A stretch of 62,782 nt of DNA, taken from positions 1 to 62,782 of the forward strand of contig NZ_LMDV01000004.1 in NCBI RefSeq assembly GCF_001425175.1, read 5' to 3'. The notes under the pieces are model-generated. The model did no database searches, was not told the origin of the DNA, and worked only from the letters and a program-made list of their open reading frames with translations. How positions within the stretch are numbered: position 1 is the stretch's first letter; the number at the start of each line of letters is the position of its first letter. Below, piece after piece: positions 46,350-55,410 of this stretch. Position numbers and translations under genes: made by a program. Origin of the DNA: Nocardioides sp. Root1257. Its GTDB lineage: Bacteria > Actinomycetota > Actinomycetes > Propionibacteriales > Nocardioidaceae.

Positions 46350-47723
46350 GTGACCACGAACGCGACCGCCGACCTGGCGCTGAGCGTGCACGGCCCGGTC
46401 GGCGTCCTCGACCTGGTCGTGCCCTCCGGTGCTGCGGCCGTCGACGTCGCGGAGGTGTACGCACGCCAGGCCGGGCTCGCGACCGTGCCGGTGCTGTGCA
46501 GCAGGGTCGGCGCGGTGCTGCCGCCCGACCTGCCGCTCGGGCGGGCCGGCGTACGAGCCGGCGACGTCCTGGTCGCCACCACCTCCGTCGTACCTGCCGC
46601 CGGTCGGGGGCATCGGACCGCTGCCCCGGCGCCGCCGGACCGGCGTACCGACACCGCGGCGACGGTTGTCACCGTCCTCGCGGCCGCGTGCGCCGTGACG
46701 GCGGGCTGGCTGGCCGCCACCGCCGGCACCGACCGGCTCCGGACCGCCGCGGTCGTCGTGCTCCTGGCCGCCAGCGTGATCGGCGTGCTGCCGATCGGGA
46801 GGTACGCCGCGCAACGGGCCGTTGCCGCACCCGCCTTCGCCGGAGCCGCCGCCCTCGCCCTCGCCTGGGACCCGCAGGCCGTGCGGCTCCCGATGATCGT
46901 CGGCCTCTGCGGGCTGGTCTGCGCGCTGGCCGCGGCGACGGCCCGGTCGCTCGGTCGCGAGGCGGACGAGGCGCTCCAGGTCTGGATCGTGACCGGTGCG
47001 CTGGTGTTCGGCCTGACCTGGCTCTGCACCCTCGCGGGCGCTCCGCCCCGGCTCACCTGGTCGATCCTCCTGGTGCTCGCGGTCCTCGCCGCGCGGGTCG
47101 TGCCCGGCCTGGTGGTCGACGTGCCGGACCAGTACCTCATCGATCTCGAGCGCCTCGCCGTCACGGCGTGGTCGGCGCGCGAGCGCACCACCGGCAAGCG
47201 CGGTCGTGCCGTCGTCCCCCGCTCGGCGGTCTCGTCCGTCGCCGGCCACGGCGCCCGGATGCTCACCGCAGCCGCGGCGGCGGTCGCTGTCGTCGCGCTC
47301 CTGTCCGCGCCCCTGCTGCTCGCGACCGCCGACCTCCGGGTCGACCGGATCGGCGCGCGCTGCCTGGTCGGCCTGGCCGGCACCTCCCTGCTGCTCGCCG
47401 CCCGGAGCTACCGCCACCGCGGCGCCGGCGCCCTGCTGCGTACGGCGGGGCTGGGCTGCTGGGTCGTACTGCTGGTCGTGCTGCTGGGGCTGCTGGGCGA
47501 GTCCCTCCTGCGCGGGCTGACGGTCGCGGCCGTGCTGGTCGGGGTCGCCCTCGTCATCGTCGCGGTGGCGACCGGCCGCGGCTGGCGCTCGGCCTGGTGG
47601 TCGCGACGTGCCGAGGTCGCCGAGGGCCTGTGCGGCGCGCTGGTGGTCGCCTCCGTCGTCGTGTCGTCGGGGTGGTTCCGTGAGGTCTGGGAGATGGCCA
47701 GCACCTGGTCGCTCGGCAGCTGA
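46350..47723 (+). CDS. eccD: EccD-like type VII membrane protein (first copy)
   Basis: A 457-residue protein with a ubiquitin/YukD-like N-terminal domain (about 1-80) and eleven predicted membrane helices, the EccD layout. GTG 46350 is preferred to GTG 46341 because GGGGAAGG stands at a proper distance. It differs strongly from the second EccD at 48628, notably in the cytoplasmic loop after helix 6 (LERLAVTAWSARERTTGKRG). Its position next to eccC and ahead of the WXG100 genes fits a channel component. Confidence 0.85.
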   Translation: MTTNATADLALSVHGPVGVLDLVVPSGAAAVDVAEVYARQAGLATVPVLCSRVGAVLPPDLPLGRAGVRAGDVLVATTSVVPAAGRGHRTAAPAPPDRRTDTAATVVTVLAAACAVTAGWLAATAGTDRLRTAAVVVLLAASVIGVLPIGRYAAQRAVAAPAFAGAAALALAWDPQAVRLPMIVGLCGLVCALAAATARSLGREADEALQVWIVTGALVFGLTWLCTLAGAPPRLTWSILLVLAVLAARVVPGLVVDVPDQYLIDLERLAVTAWSARERTTGKRGRAVVPRSAVSSVAGHGARMLTAAAAAVAVVALLSAPLLLATADLRVDRIGARCLVGLAGTSLLLAARSYRHRGAGALLRTAGLGCWVVLLVVLLGLLGESLLRGLTVAAVLVGVALVIVAVATGRGWRSAWWSRRAEVAEGLCGALVVASVVVSSGWFREVWEMASTWSLGS

Positions 47724-47798
47724 CGGACCGCATCCCCAGGTTGTGGAGTGTGAGGTTTAGCGCCCTACCCCCCGGGTAATCGACGTCTGTCCGGCTCG

Positions 47799-47822
47799 GG
47801 AACTACGGACCGAGCTGATGTT
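47799..47822 (+). promoter_or_regulatory. ECF-sigma-like promoter of WXG100 genes
   Basis: GGAAC-N16-GTT, sharing GGGAACTAC with the promoter at 46293. It would start transcription about 55 bases before the first WXG100 gene. Confidence 0.5.
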
Positions 47823-47885
47823 CATCAACGAACACAATCAGTCTCGAGCGGCCTGACAGCCGCCACGGGGGAAGGAGTTGGCGCT

Positions 47886-48203
47886 ATGTCGGGCGCAGCA
47901 GAGATGGGACAGGGTGAGGGCACACTCACCCGGGCCGCAGGCCTCGTGGCCGAGGCCAAGCAGGACTTCGATTCGATGAGCAAGACGCTGGAGGGGCAGA
48001 TCGCCGGCGTCCAGGGCAAGTGGGCCGGTGCCGGTGGCACCGCCTTCTTCGCGCTCCACCAGGCGTGGAACGAGAAGCAGCGCGTGATCACCAACGCCCT
48101 CAACGAGTTTCAGGCATCCCTGACCTCGACCGAGAAGGACAACGTCAACACGGACCAGGCGCAGTCCTCCACCTACAGCCGCGTCGCCGGTCGCCTCGGC
48201 TGA
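47886..48203 (+). CDS. WXG100 protein (first)
   Basis: This 105-residue ESAT-6/CFP-10-like protein is two helices joined by the turn KWAGAGGTAF (W-A-G). GGAAGGAG precedes the ATG. Its C-terminus TYSRVAGRLG lacks YxxxD/E, so it would be the partner without the secretion signal, paired with the next gene's product as a heterodimer. Confidence 0.93.
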   Translation: MSGAAEMGQGEGTLTRAAGLVAEAKQDFDSMSKTLEGQIAGVQGKWAGAGGTAFFALHQAWNEKQRVITNALNEFQASLTSTEKDNVNTDQAQSSTYSRVAGRLG

Positions 48204-48231
48204 CCGGGCACCGGACAAGGAAGTGAGTGAG

Positions 48232-48528
48232 ATGTCTCTCGACGGACTTCGCGTCAACCACGCCGGCCTCGACATGGCCGCCCAGGACCTCGGCAACACG
48301 GTCAAGCAGATCGACGACCGGCTCAACCGCCTCGAGTCGGAGCTCGCTCCGCTGCGCAGCGACTGGACCGGTAACGCGCAGCAGTCCTACCAGGTCGCCA
48401 AGACCAAGTGGGACACCGCGATGCAGGAGATGCGCGACCTGCTGCAGGAGACCAGCACCACCGTGCACCAGTCGAACGCCGACTACCGCGCCGCCGACCA
48501 GCGCGGCGCCGCCTCGTTCGACATCTGA
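48232..48528 (+). CDS. WXG100 protein (second) with YxxxD signal
   Basis: The 98-residue protein has the turn SDWTGNAQQSY (W-T-G) and a C-terminal tail DYRAADQRGAASFDI in which YRAAD is the YxxxD/E type VII secretion signal. ATG 48232 is preferred to GTG 48223. It should pair with the preceding WXG100 protein; the pair is either the main substrate or co-secreted with the larger effector downstream. Confidence 0.93.
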   Translation: MSLDGLRVNHAGLDMAAQDLGNTVKQIDDRLNRLESELAPLRSDWTGNAQQSYQVAKTKWDTAMQEMRDLLQETSTTVHQSNADYRAADQRGAASFDI

Positions 48529-48540
48529 GGCACCGTTGGA

Positions 48541-48573
48541 GAGAGGGGTCGGCGCTCTGCGCCGGCCCCTCTC
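48541..48573 (+). terminator. Hairpin after the WXG100 pair
   Basis: GAGAGGGGTCGGCGC and GCGCCGGCCCCTCTC form a 15-bp stem with one G-T pair and a 3-base loop. No T-run follows. It probably reduces read-through into eccD, so the small WXG100 proteins are made in excess. Confidence 0.75.
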
Positions 48574-48627
48574 CCTGACTGAGCACGGCCCGACGACGGG
48601 CAGCGACATCACGGGAGGGATGACGAG

Positions 48628-49977
48628 ATGACCCAAGCCCCAGTGGCCTCGGGCCTGGTGCGGGTGACCGTCGCGTCGGGTACCCGTCGTGTCGACCTCG
48701 TGCTCCCCGGCGCCGTCCCGGTCGCCGAGCTCGTGCCCGAGCTGGCCCGCAGCGTCGGCCTGCTCGACGCGGGCACCGTCTACGGCGGCTACCGCCTCGT
48801 CACCGCCGACGGCCGCGAGCTCGCCACCGATGCCGGCCTGGTGATCCAGGGCGTCGAGGACGGTGGCCTCATCACCGTCGCCGCCGGCGTCGACGACGAG
48901 CCGCCCCGGGTCTACGACGACGTCGTCGAGGCCATGACCGACATCGTCGAGCACGACCTCCGACCGTGGTCGCCGGCAGCCGGACGTCGTACCGCTCTCT
49001 GGGCCGCAGGCCTCTTCATGTCCCTCGGCGCCGTCGCGCTCCTCATCCAGCGCGACTCCCTGCTCGCGGGGGTCGCCGCCGTCGTGGTCGCCGTCGCCCT
49101 GGTCACCGGCGCCATCGTGCTCTCCCGGGCGCAGGGCGAGCCCGAGGCCGCCGTCGCGGTGGCCTGGATGGGCGCGCTGTACGCCGCGGTCGCCGGCCTG
49201 ATGATGGTGACCGACGGCCAGTTCTTCGGACCCCCGGTCGCCGCCGCCGGTGGCGCCGCGACCACCGCGGGCCTGATCTGCCTGGTCGGCCTCGGGCAGG
49301 GTCGCGCCCTGGTGCTCCCACCCGTCGTCGCCGGCGACGTCTTCCTGATCACCGGCCTGCTGATGCAGACGGCCGACTTCGACCCCGCCGTCGTGCTGAC
49401 GGTCGCGCTGGTCGTCGTCGTCATCCTCGGCAGCGTCTTCCCGTGGCTCGCGCTCGGCGCGACCGGGACCTCCGTCGACCAGCTCTACAACGTCGCCGAC
49501 ATCACCGCGGAGCCCCGCCCCGTGGATCCCGGCCGGGTCGGCGCCGACGCCCGCATCGCCCACGAGATCCTGGTCGCCGTCTCCGCGACGGTCGGCCTGC
49601 TGCTCGTGCTGATCGCGCCGCTGGCCGTCTCGCTGGGCCTGGCCGGCGCCGTCCTCGCGGTCCTGTGCGCCCTGGTCGTGATGCTGCGGACCCGGCAGTA
49701 CCGCACCGGACCCGAGGTGCTCGTCGGCCTGGTCTCCGGCATCGTCGGCCTGCTGTCGTCGGCCGTCGCGGCGCTGTGGCTGCACCCGGACTGGCGCCCG
49801 ACGATCGCCGTCGTGCTCGCCGGGGCCGGTGCCGTGCTGCTCGCGGTCACGCTGCTGCCCGCCGCGCCGTCGGTACGCCGTGGTCGCCTCGGCGACGTCG
49901 CCGAGAGCGTCGCCCTGCTGGCGCTGCTCCCGGTCACCGTCATCGCGGTCGGCCTGTTCGCGGCGATCCGGAGCTAG
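48628..49977 (+). CDS. eccD: Type VII secretion protein EccD (second copy)
   Basis: A 449-residue canonical EccD: ubiquitin-like domain (about 10-95), cytosolic linker, and eleven membrane helices. GGGAGGGATGACGAG gives a strong ribosome site. EccD lines the membrane vestibule of ESX channels as a dimer in each protomer. Its stop lies nine bases before eccB. Confidence 0.93.
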   Translation: MTQAPVASGLVRVTVASGTRRVDLVLPGAVPVAELVPELARSVGLLDAGTVYGGYRLVTADGRELATDAGLVIQGVEDGGLITVAAGVDDEPPRVYDDVVEAMTDIVEHDLRPWSPAAGRRTALWAAGLFMSLGAVALLIQRDSLLAGVAAVVVAVALVTGAIVLSRAQGEPEAAVAVAWMGALYAAVAGLMMVTDGQFFGPPVAAAGGAATTAGLICLVGLGQGRALVLPPVVAGDVFLITGLLMQTADFDPAVVLTVALVVVVILGSVFPWLALGATGTSVDQLYNVADITAEPRPVDPGRVGADARIAHEILVAVSATVGLLLVLIAPLAVSLGLAGAVLAVLCALVVMLRTRQYRTGPEVLVGLVSGIVGLLSSAVAALWLHPDWRPTIAVVLAGAGAVLLAVTLLPAAPSVRRGRLGDVAESVALLALLPVTVIAVGLFAAIRS

Positions 49978-49986
49978 GCGCGCACC

Positions 49987-51417
49987 GTGGCAACCAAGAA
50001 GGACCTGGTCGAGGCGTACTCGTTCAGCCGTCGGCGCCTGGTCACCGCCTTCGTGTCGGGAGCCCCCGGCGGGCGCGAGGTCGAGCCCGCGCGGCCCGGC
50101 CGCACGATCGTCGGCGGGCTCGCGCTGGCCGTGCTGCTGGGTGCCGGCGCCGCGATCGCCGGCGTCTTCTCGCCGACGGCTCCGAGCGACTGGAAGAAGC
50201 AGGGCCTGATCGTCTCCAAGGACACCGGCTCGTCGTACGTCATCGTCGACGAGGGCAGCGATCCCGAGCTGCGCCCGGTCCTCAACTCCACCAGCGCCAT
50301 GCTGATCCTCGGTGCCGACGCCAAGCCGACCTCGATCGCCCAGAGCACCATCGACGAGCAGCGCATCGGCGATGACATCGGCATCCTGGGCGCACCCGCG
50401 AGCATGCCGAGCCCCTCGCTGCTGATCGACACGGGCTGGACGGCCTGCACGGCCGCCGACGCCGGGATCTCCGTGACGATCGCCAAGGACCCGGCGACCA
50501 CGCCGGTGCCCGGGCACGGCATCACGGTCACCAACGGAGGGCAGTTCTTCGTCGTGGTGCCCACTGCCGGCACCGACGTGGCCGCCGAGGACGACCGAGG
50601 CGCCGTCCTGCTCCCGGTCGAGCCGCAGGGCAACCAGACCGACAACCTCCTCTCGGCCCTCAACCTGCAGACGACCGGCAACGCCATCCCGGTCAGCCGC
50701 GACTGGATCAACCTGTTCCCCGTCGGCGCGCCCCTGGACTGGGAGACGTTCGGCGTCACGCGCTACGGCCAGACGCCGGACTACGCGGCGCAGGACGAGG
50801 CCGGGATCATCGGCGACCACAAGATCGGCGAGCTGCTGACGGCCGGCGACGAGGAGCTGCTGCTCACCGACAGCGGCCCGGTCGAGCTCGACCCGTTCGA
50901 GGCCGTCGTCTACACGAACGTCGTCGCCCCCGACAATACGGTCCCCGCGCCGCAGCCGGTGGACGCGACGCCCCGCGTGCCGCGCGGCGACCCGGTGCTC
51001 GACGGCGCCGGCTGGCCGACGGTCGTCCCCGACGAGAGCATCGACGCCCCGTGCGCCGAGCTCGAGGCCACGGCGGGGCAGACCCCCCGGGTGCGGCTGC
51101 GCACCGCCGGCGAGTCGGCCGCCGACCTCACGGTCCCGGTCGGCAAGAAGGAGTCGCTGGTCGACAAGGGCCGGGGCGCCTACGTGCTGTCCGGCGGCTG
51201 GACCGACCCCGATCGCGGCGCGCCGTTCTTCATCGACTCCAAGGGACGCGCCAACCCCCTCGTGGGCGACGGGGTGGCGGACGCGCTCGGCTACGGCGAC
51301 TACCCGGTGGTCGTCGTGCCGGACACCTGGGTGGAGCTCTTCGACTGCGGGGTCAACCTGTCCCGTGACGCCGCGCTCTCGCCCCCGGTGGAGCAGGACG
51401 AGTCCGAATGCGGCTGA
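49987..51417 (+). CDS. eccB: Type VII secretion protein EccB
   Basis: This 476-residue protein begins with the EccB-typical ATKKDLVEAYSFSRRRLVTAFVSG, has one membrane helix (about 41-62) and a large extracytoplasmic part with PEG-like repeats around a central core; two cysteines lie near 357 and 456. GTG 49987 has no clear ribosome site and relies on the preceding eccD. Its last ten bases overlap mycP. EccB forms the periplasmic crown of the channel together with MycP. Confidence 0.94.
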   Translation: MATKKDLVEAYSFSRRRLVTAFVSGAPGGREVEPARPGRTIVGGLALAVLLGAGAAIAGVFSPTAPSDWKKQGLIVSKDTGSSYVIVDEGSDPELRPVLNSTSAMLILGADAKPTSIAQSTIDEQRIGDDIGILGAPASMPSPSLLIDTGWTACTAADAGISVTIAKDPATTPVPGHGITVTNGGQFFVVVPTAGTDVAAEDDRGAVLLPVEPQGNQTDNLLSALNLQTTGNAIPVSRDWINLFPVGAPLDWETFGVTRYGQTPDYAAQDEAGIIGDHKIGELLTAGDEELLLTDSGPVELDPFEAVVYTNVVAPDNTVPAPQPVDATPRVPRGDPVLDGAGWPTVVPDESIDAPCAELEATAGQTPRVRLRTAGESAADLTVPVGKKESLVDKGRGAYVLSGGWTDPDRGAPFFIDSKGRANPLVGDGVADALGYGDYPVVVVPDTWVELFDCGVNLSRDAALSPPVEQDESECG

Positions 51418-52667
51418 CCGCGTCGCTCGCTGCGGTGGTCGGCCTCGCGTCCGTGGTCGTCCCGCTCGGGGTGGCGCCGGCGTACGCCGCCGACAACGTC
51501 TGCCTCGGCGTCGACGAGTCCGTCGCACCCAGCCAGACCGGTCGGGCCAGCGCGACGTACGACGCACTCGGGATCGAGCAGGCCCAGGAGGCCGTGGCGC
51601 GGCTGGCCCCTGCCGCCACGACGCCGGTGCGGGTCGCCGTGCTCGGGCCGGGAGTCCTCGGCGGCGCGATCCCCGTGCACGCGACGGTGGTCGCGGGCGG
51701 CTCGGCCGACGAGATCGAGGACCCCCTCGGGACCGAGGTCGCCGGGCTGGTCGCCGGCGCCGCGCGACCGGACGGTCAGGCGGTCGGCTTCGCCCCCGGT
51801 GCCGAGATCGTCGACGTGCGGGTCTACCGCAACGGCACCTCCGCCGAGGACGCCGAGAGGCCGTCGGCGGACGCCCTCGCCGCCGGGCTGCGCCGGGTTG
51901 CCGAGCTGGCGGGAGGCGACAACATCAGGGTCGCGGTGGTCCCCTTCGCGGTCCGCAAGGACACCGCGCTCCGCAAGGCGGTGGCGGCCGTGCACCGCGC
52001 CGGCGTCGTCCTGGTCGCCGCGTCGGGGGACCGGCCCGACGACGGCACCGAGTTCGCGACGGACTTCGCCACCAGCGCCGACGACCCGAAGGTGCGCACC
52101 GAGGACGCCGGCCCGAAGATCTTCCCCGCCGGCTACGCCGACGTGGTCGCCGTGAACTCCTCGGGCGACCCGGACGGCGCGCTGGCCAACGTGCTCAAGA
52201 ACTCCCGGACGGCGGTCGCGGCCCCGTCCTACAACGCCGTGTCCTACGGGCTGAACGGCGCGACCTGCGTCGTCCAGCCCACCTCGACCGCCGCCGCGGC
52301 AGGTGAGGTCGCCGGCGTGCTGGCGCTGCTGGCGCAGCGCTTCCCCCGCGACCTGGGTCCGCAGCTCGTGGCGCGCCTGGTCGCCACGGCCGACGGCACC
52401 CCCGACGACCCGACCCCGCTCACGGGCGCGGGCGTGGTCCAGCCCTACGAGGCGCTCGCCCGGCCGCTCGCTCCCACCGAGAAGGGTGAGGTGGAGCGGA
52501 CCGTCGTCCGCACCGACGCCGAGACCCGGGCGACCGCGCCGGAGCCCGAGGCCGACCTCCTCGCGAGCACGCGTGAGAACGCGGTCTGGTGGGGGCTGAT
52601 CGGCGGTGGCCTGATCGTCGTCACCCTGATGCTGCGGCCGGTGCTCGCGCGGCGCCGGCGGACCTGA
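51408..52667 (+). CDS. mycP: Mycosin-like protein lacking catalytic residues
   Basis: A 419-residue subtilisin-fold MycP homologue with signal peptide (cleavage near AYA-AD, about 28) and a C-terminal membrane helix plus basic tail. The catalytic Asp is replaced by Gly80 (VAVLGPGV for VAVIDTGV), the His by Leu107 (LGTEVAG for HGTxVAG), and the oxyanion Asn by Asp208 (AASGD). Ser293 in PTSTAA remains. It should therefore be a pseudoprotease. MycP is known to stabilise the ESX complex independently of proteolysis, so a structural role is plausible. Confidence 0.9.
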   Translation: MRLTASLAAVVGLASVVVPLGVAPAYAADNVCLGVDESVAPSQTGRASATYDALGIEQAQEAVARLAPAATTPVRVAVLGPGVLGGAIPVHATVVAGGSADEIEDPLGTEVAGLVAGAARPDGQAVGFAPGAEIVDVRVYRNGTSAEDAERPSADALAAGLRRVAELAGGDNIRVAVVPFAVRKDTALRKAVAAVHRAGVVLVAASGDRPDDGTEFATDFATSADDPKVRTEDAGPKIFPAGYADVVAVNSSGDPDGALANVLKNSRTAVAAPSYNAVSYGLNGATCVVQPTSTAAAAGEVAGVLALLAQRFPRDLGPQLVARLVATADGTPDDPTPLTGAGVVQPYEALARPLAPTEKGEVERTVVRTDAETRATAPEPEADLLASTRENAVWWGLIGGGLIVVTLMLRPVLARRRRT

Positions 52668-52676
52668 GACGCGACC

Positions 52677-54383
52677 GTGGTCGACCCGGAGATCCCCTAC
52701 CGACGCATCACCTCCGGTGACGCCGGGGCGATCCGTGAGCGTCGCCGGGTGCTCGTCGGGGCCGCCGACGCGATCGAGGGCGCCCGCGACGCGGTCCGGG
52801 AGGCCGCCGGGATCCCGGTCTGGACGGGCGACGGCTCGGCCGCCTTCGTGGCACGGACGACGGGGGTCCTCCAGGGCGCACTCGGTGGACGCGTGCTGCT
52901 GATCCAGACCGTCGGCGCCCTCGGCCACGTGGCGACCGCCTACGAGCAGACCTGCACCGCCGCCGACCGGTCCATCGCCTTCTGGCGCAACCGTGAGCCG
53001 GGCATGCCGGCGATCCTCGAGAACCTCCTCGCGGCGGTCGTCAGCGCCCAGCTCACCGACATCGCGAAGGCGTACGACGCGCAGCTCTCCGCGGCGGCCG
53101 CGGTGCTCACCGGCGACGCGGGCGACGTCGACCTCGACGCCTTGGACGACGACACCCGGACCTGGGTGGAGCGTGGCCTGGACAAGACCGAGGACTGGCT
53201 CGACGACTACGGCAGCACGGCCGGCCCGCTGATCCCGAACACCCAGGCGGCCGGCGACGACCGCGGACTCACCCCGCAGGGGCTGGGCTACGACCCGGCC
53301 ACCGGGATGCTGCTCCAGACCTACTACAAGGACGGCGAGCCGTCCGTGCTGTCGGTGATCGACCCGCGCACCGGGCAGGAGGTCAACGAGGTCGTCCTCA
53401 CGGCCGGCCAGGGCAAGGACGAGCCCCTGGGCCACGCGGGCGGCGTGACCGTCGACGGCGACAACGTCTACGTGAGCTCCGGCGGCTCGGTCTACACGTA
53501 CTCGATGGACGCGATCAGCGGCGCGTCGTCGGGCGCGTCCGTCGACCCCAGCTCGTCACAGGGGCTGGGCGACGGACCGGACGAGAAGGTGAACGCCTCC
53601 TACACCACGTTCAAGGACGGCAAGCTGTACGTCGGCGACTTCTACGCCAGCACCCTGCGGGTCTACGAGAAGGGCGCCGGCGGGTCCTGGGTGCCGGGCT
53701 CGCCCCCGTCGTACACGACACCACCGCAGACCCAGGGCGTCGTGGTCCGTGACGACGGCTTCATCTACAGCACGTCCGAGGGCCGCACGAACTCGAGCAC
53801 GATGATCGTCCAGCACGGCCACGCCGACTACGACAAGGACTCGGCGGACTCCTACGACTTCCCCACCATGTCGGAGGGCATCGTCGAGGTCGACGGCCAG
53901 CTCGTCGCGACGTACGAGTCGGGGTCGAGCGAGTACCAGCACGCGAAGTCCAGCAACTGGCTCGACGGCCTCCTCGGCGGCAACGACGACGACGAGCTGT
54001 GGGCCAGCCCTTTCATGACCAAGACGCCGCTGAGTGCCCTCGGGCTCGGTGGGGCGCCGGCGCCCGGCGAGCTCGAGGCCGAGCCGGCCAGCCTGACCAA
54101 GGCTGCTGCGGCGCTCGGCGACCCCGCGTCGACCTTCAAGACCCAGAGCGGGGTCGTGGAGGGCGTGACGCTCCCCGCGCACCTGCTCGGCGACGTGCCC
54201 TCGGCGGGCGCGTTCAGCAGCGCGGTCGCCGGTCGCGTCGAGCCGGTCGCCGCGAACACCCGGGTGACGGCGTCGGGCCTCGAGCTGCTCGCCGACGCGC
54301 TCGAGGCGGCGAGCCACCACTACGTCGCGACCGACCAGCACGTCAGCGGCGGGTTCGCCCGCCTGTCCGGGCGGCTGGGATGA
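52677..54383 (+). CDS. Candidate type VII substrate: WXG / propeller / EspC-like
   Basis: A 568-residue protein without a signal peptide. The N-terminal helical domain carries VWTGDG (W49-T-G), as in WXG proteins. The middle (about 195-450) has repeated beta motifs (VDGDNVYVSSGGSVYTYS, FKDGKLYVGDF) suggesting a beta-propeller. The last about 100 residues resemble the EspC/DUF2580 family, with YVATD (Tyr549) as a YxxxD/E signal and an end FARLSGRLG like that of the first WXG100 protein. GTG start follows mycP by nine bases. The function of the propeller is unknown. Confidence 0.78.
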   Translation: MVDPEIPYRRITSGDAGAIRERRRVLVGAADAIEGARDAVREAAGIPVWTGDGSAAFVARTTGVLQGALGGRVLLIQTVGALGHVATAYEQTCTAADRSIAFWRNREPGMPAILENLLAAVVSAQLTDIAKAYDAQLSAAAAVLTGDAGDVDLDALDDDTRTWVERGLDKTEDWLDDYGSTAGPLIPNTQAAGDDRGLTPQGLGYDPATGMLLQTYYKDGEPSVLSVIDPRTGQEVNEVVLTAGQGKDEPLGHAGGVTVDGDNVYVSSGGSVYTYSMDAISGASSGASVDPSSSQGLGDGPDEKVNASYTTFKDGKLYVGDFYASTLRVYEKGAGGSWVPGSPPSYTTPPQTQGVVVRDDGFIYSTSEGRTNSSTMIVQHGHADYDKDSADSYDFPTMSEGIVEVDGQLVATYESGSSEYQHAKSSNWLDGLLGGNDDDELWASPFMTKTPLSALGLGGAPAPGELEAEPASLTKAAAALGDPASTFKTQSGVVEGVTLPAHLLGDVPSAGAFSSAVAGRVEPVAANTRVTASGLELLADALEAASHHYVATDQHVSGGFARLSGRLG

Positions 54384-55369
54384 CGGCCGGTCGTCGGGTC
54401 GGTGTCGCGCTGGCCGCGCTCGTGCTGGTGGGCGGCCTGACGGCGTGCGGTGAGTCCGACAGCGGCGGAGGGTCGGCCGGCGCCGACTGGCCGTCGTCGG
54501 ATACCCCCGTCGACACGTCCGGTCTCGTGTACGCCGTCGGCGGCACCGTGCGCCTGGGCGACGGCTCGGACCTGACGGTCGGCGCGAAGGTCGACCGCTT
54601 CGTGCTGGCCGGCGACGGCGCCTTCTTCACGTCGGGCGGTCACGAGACCGGCGAGGACGGCCGCTCCTACGTCGACCCCCTCTACTACTCGACCGGTGAC
54701 GGCACCGCGCGCAAGGTGGCCGCCGACGCCACCGACCTGCGAGCCACCCGCGACGGCCGCTACCTGATGCTCATGGACCTCGGCTCCGGGAAGAAGGACC
54801 AGTACGGCACGCCGCAGGCCGTGGTCGTCGTGGTGGACACCACCACCGGGGACGAGGTCGCCCGGACCACGGAGGGCATGGGCGACCCCTCCTCCGACGA
54901 CGACCTCGCCGACCTCTACGAGGACGCCGAGCCCCGGCTCGAGGGCTTCGCCGACGGCACGGCGTACTACCGGGGTGCCACCGACCCCGTCGCGATCGAC
55001 CTCGGCACGCGGGACGTCACGGTGCGGGACGAGGACGCGCCGCCGGCGGCGCTCGACGGCCTGCGCAGCCCCGACGGTCGCTGGACGGTCGAGGACGTCT
55101 ACGAGGACTACGCCCCCCAGGACCGCCTGGTCGCGACCGACGGCACTCGGGTGCGGCTCACCGGCGTACCCCCGCACGTCGACCTGGTGTCGTGGATCGG
55201 CGACACCGCGGTCGCCGGCTACGCGCTGGACGGCTCGGCGGACGCCCAGGGGCTGACGGCCGGCTCGACGCTGCCGCTCATCACCTGCGAGGCCACCACC
55301 GGCCGCTGCGAGGTCGTCCCCGGACCGACGGGGGACCAGGTCACCTTCCCCGAGGGCAGCGCCGACTGA
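54380..55369 (+). CDS. Type VII-associated lipoprotein
   Basis: A 329-residue lipoprotein with lipobox LTAC (Cys23), a Gly/Ser linker and a beta-rich body that may be a propeller. Two cysteines near the C-terminus (CEATTGRCE) could form a disulfide. Its ATG overlaps the stop of the candidate substrate (ATGA), so the two are co-made in fixed ratio. It may be a surface partner or receptor of the secreted protein, or an immunity factor. No family is recognised. Confidence 0.75.
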   Translation: MTAGRRVGVALAALVLVGGLTACGESDSGGGSAGADWPSSDTPVDTSGLVYAVGGTVRLGDGSDLTVGAKVDRFVLAGDGAFFTSGGHETGEDGRSYVDPLYYSTGDGTARKVAADATDLRATRDGRYLMLMDLGSGKKDQYGTPQAVVVVVDTTTGDEVARTTEGMGDPSSDDDLADLYEDAEPRLEGFADGTAYYRGATDPVAIDLGTRDVTVRDEDAPPAALDGLRSPDGRWTVEDVYEDYAPQDRLVATDGTRVRLTGVPPHVDLVSWIGDTAVAGYALDGSADAQGLTAGSTLPLITCEATTGRCEVVPGPTGDQVTFPEGSAD

Positions 55370-55410
55370 GCGCATCGGCTCGACGAGCCGGACGGGAGCG
55401 GCGGAAATGA

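Noticed and set aside
46242..47417. N-terminal extension of EccC by about 390 residues
   Set aside because: It overlaps the divergent EccD-like gene and its promoter, and has no conserved sequence before the TTG at 46241, which has a strong ribosome site.
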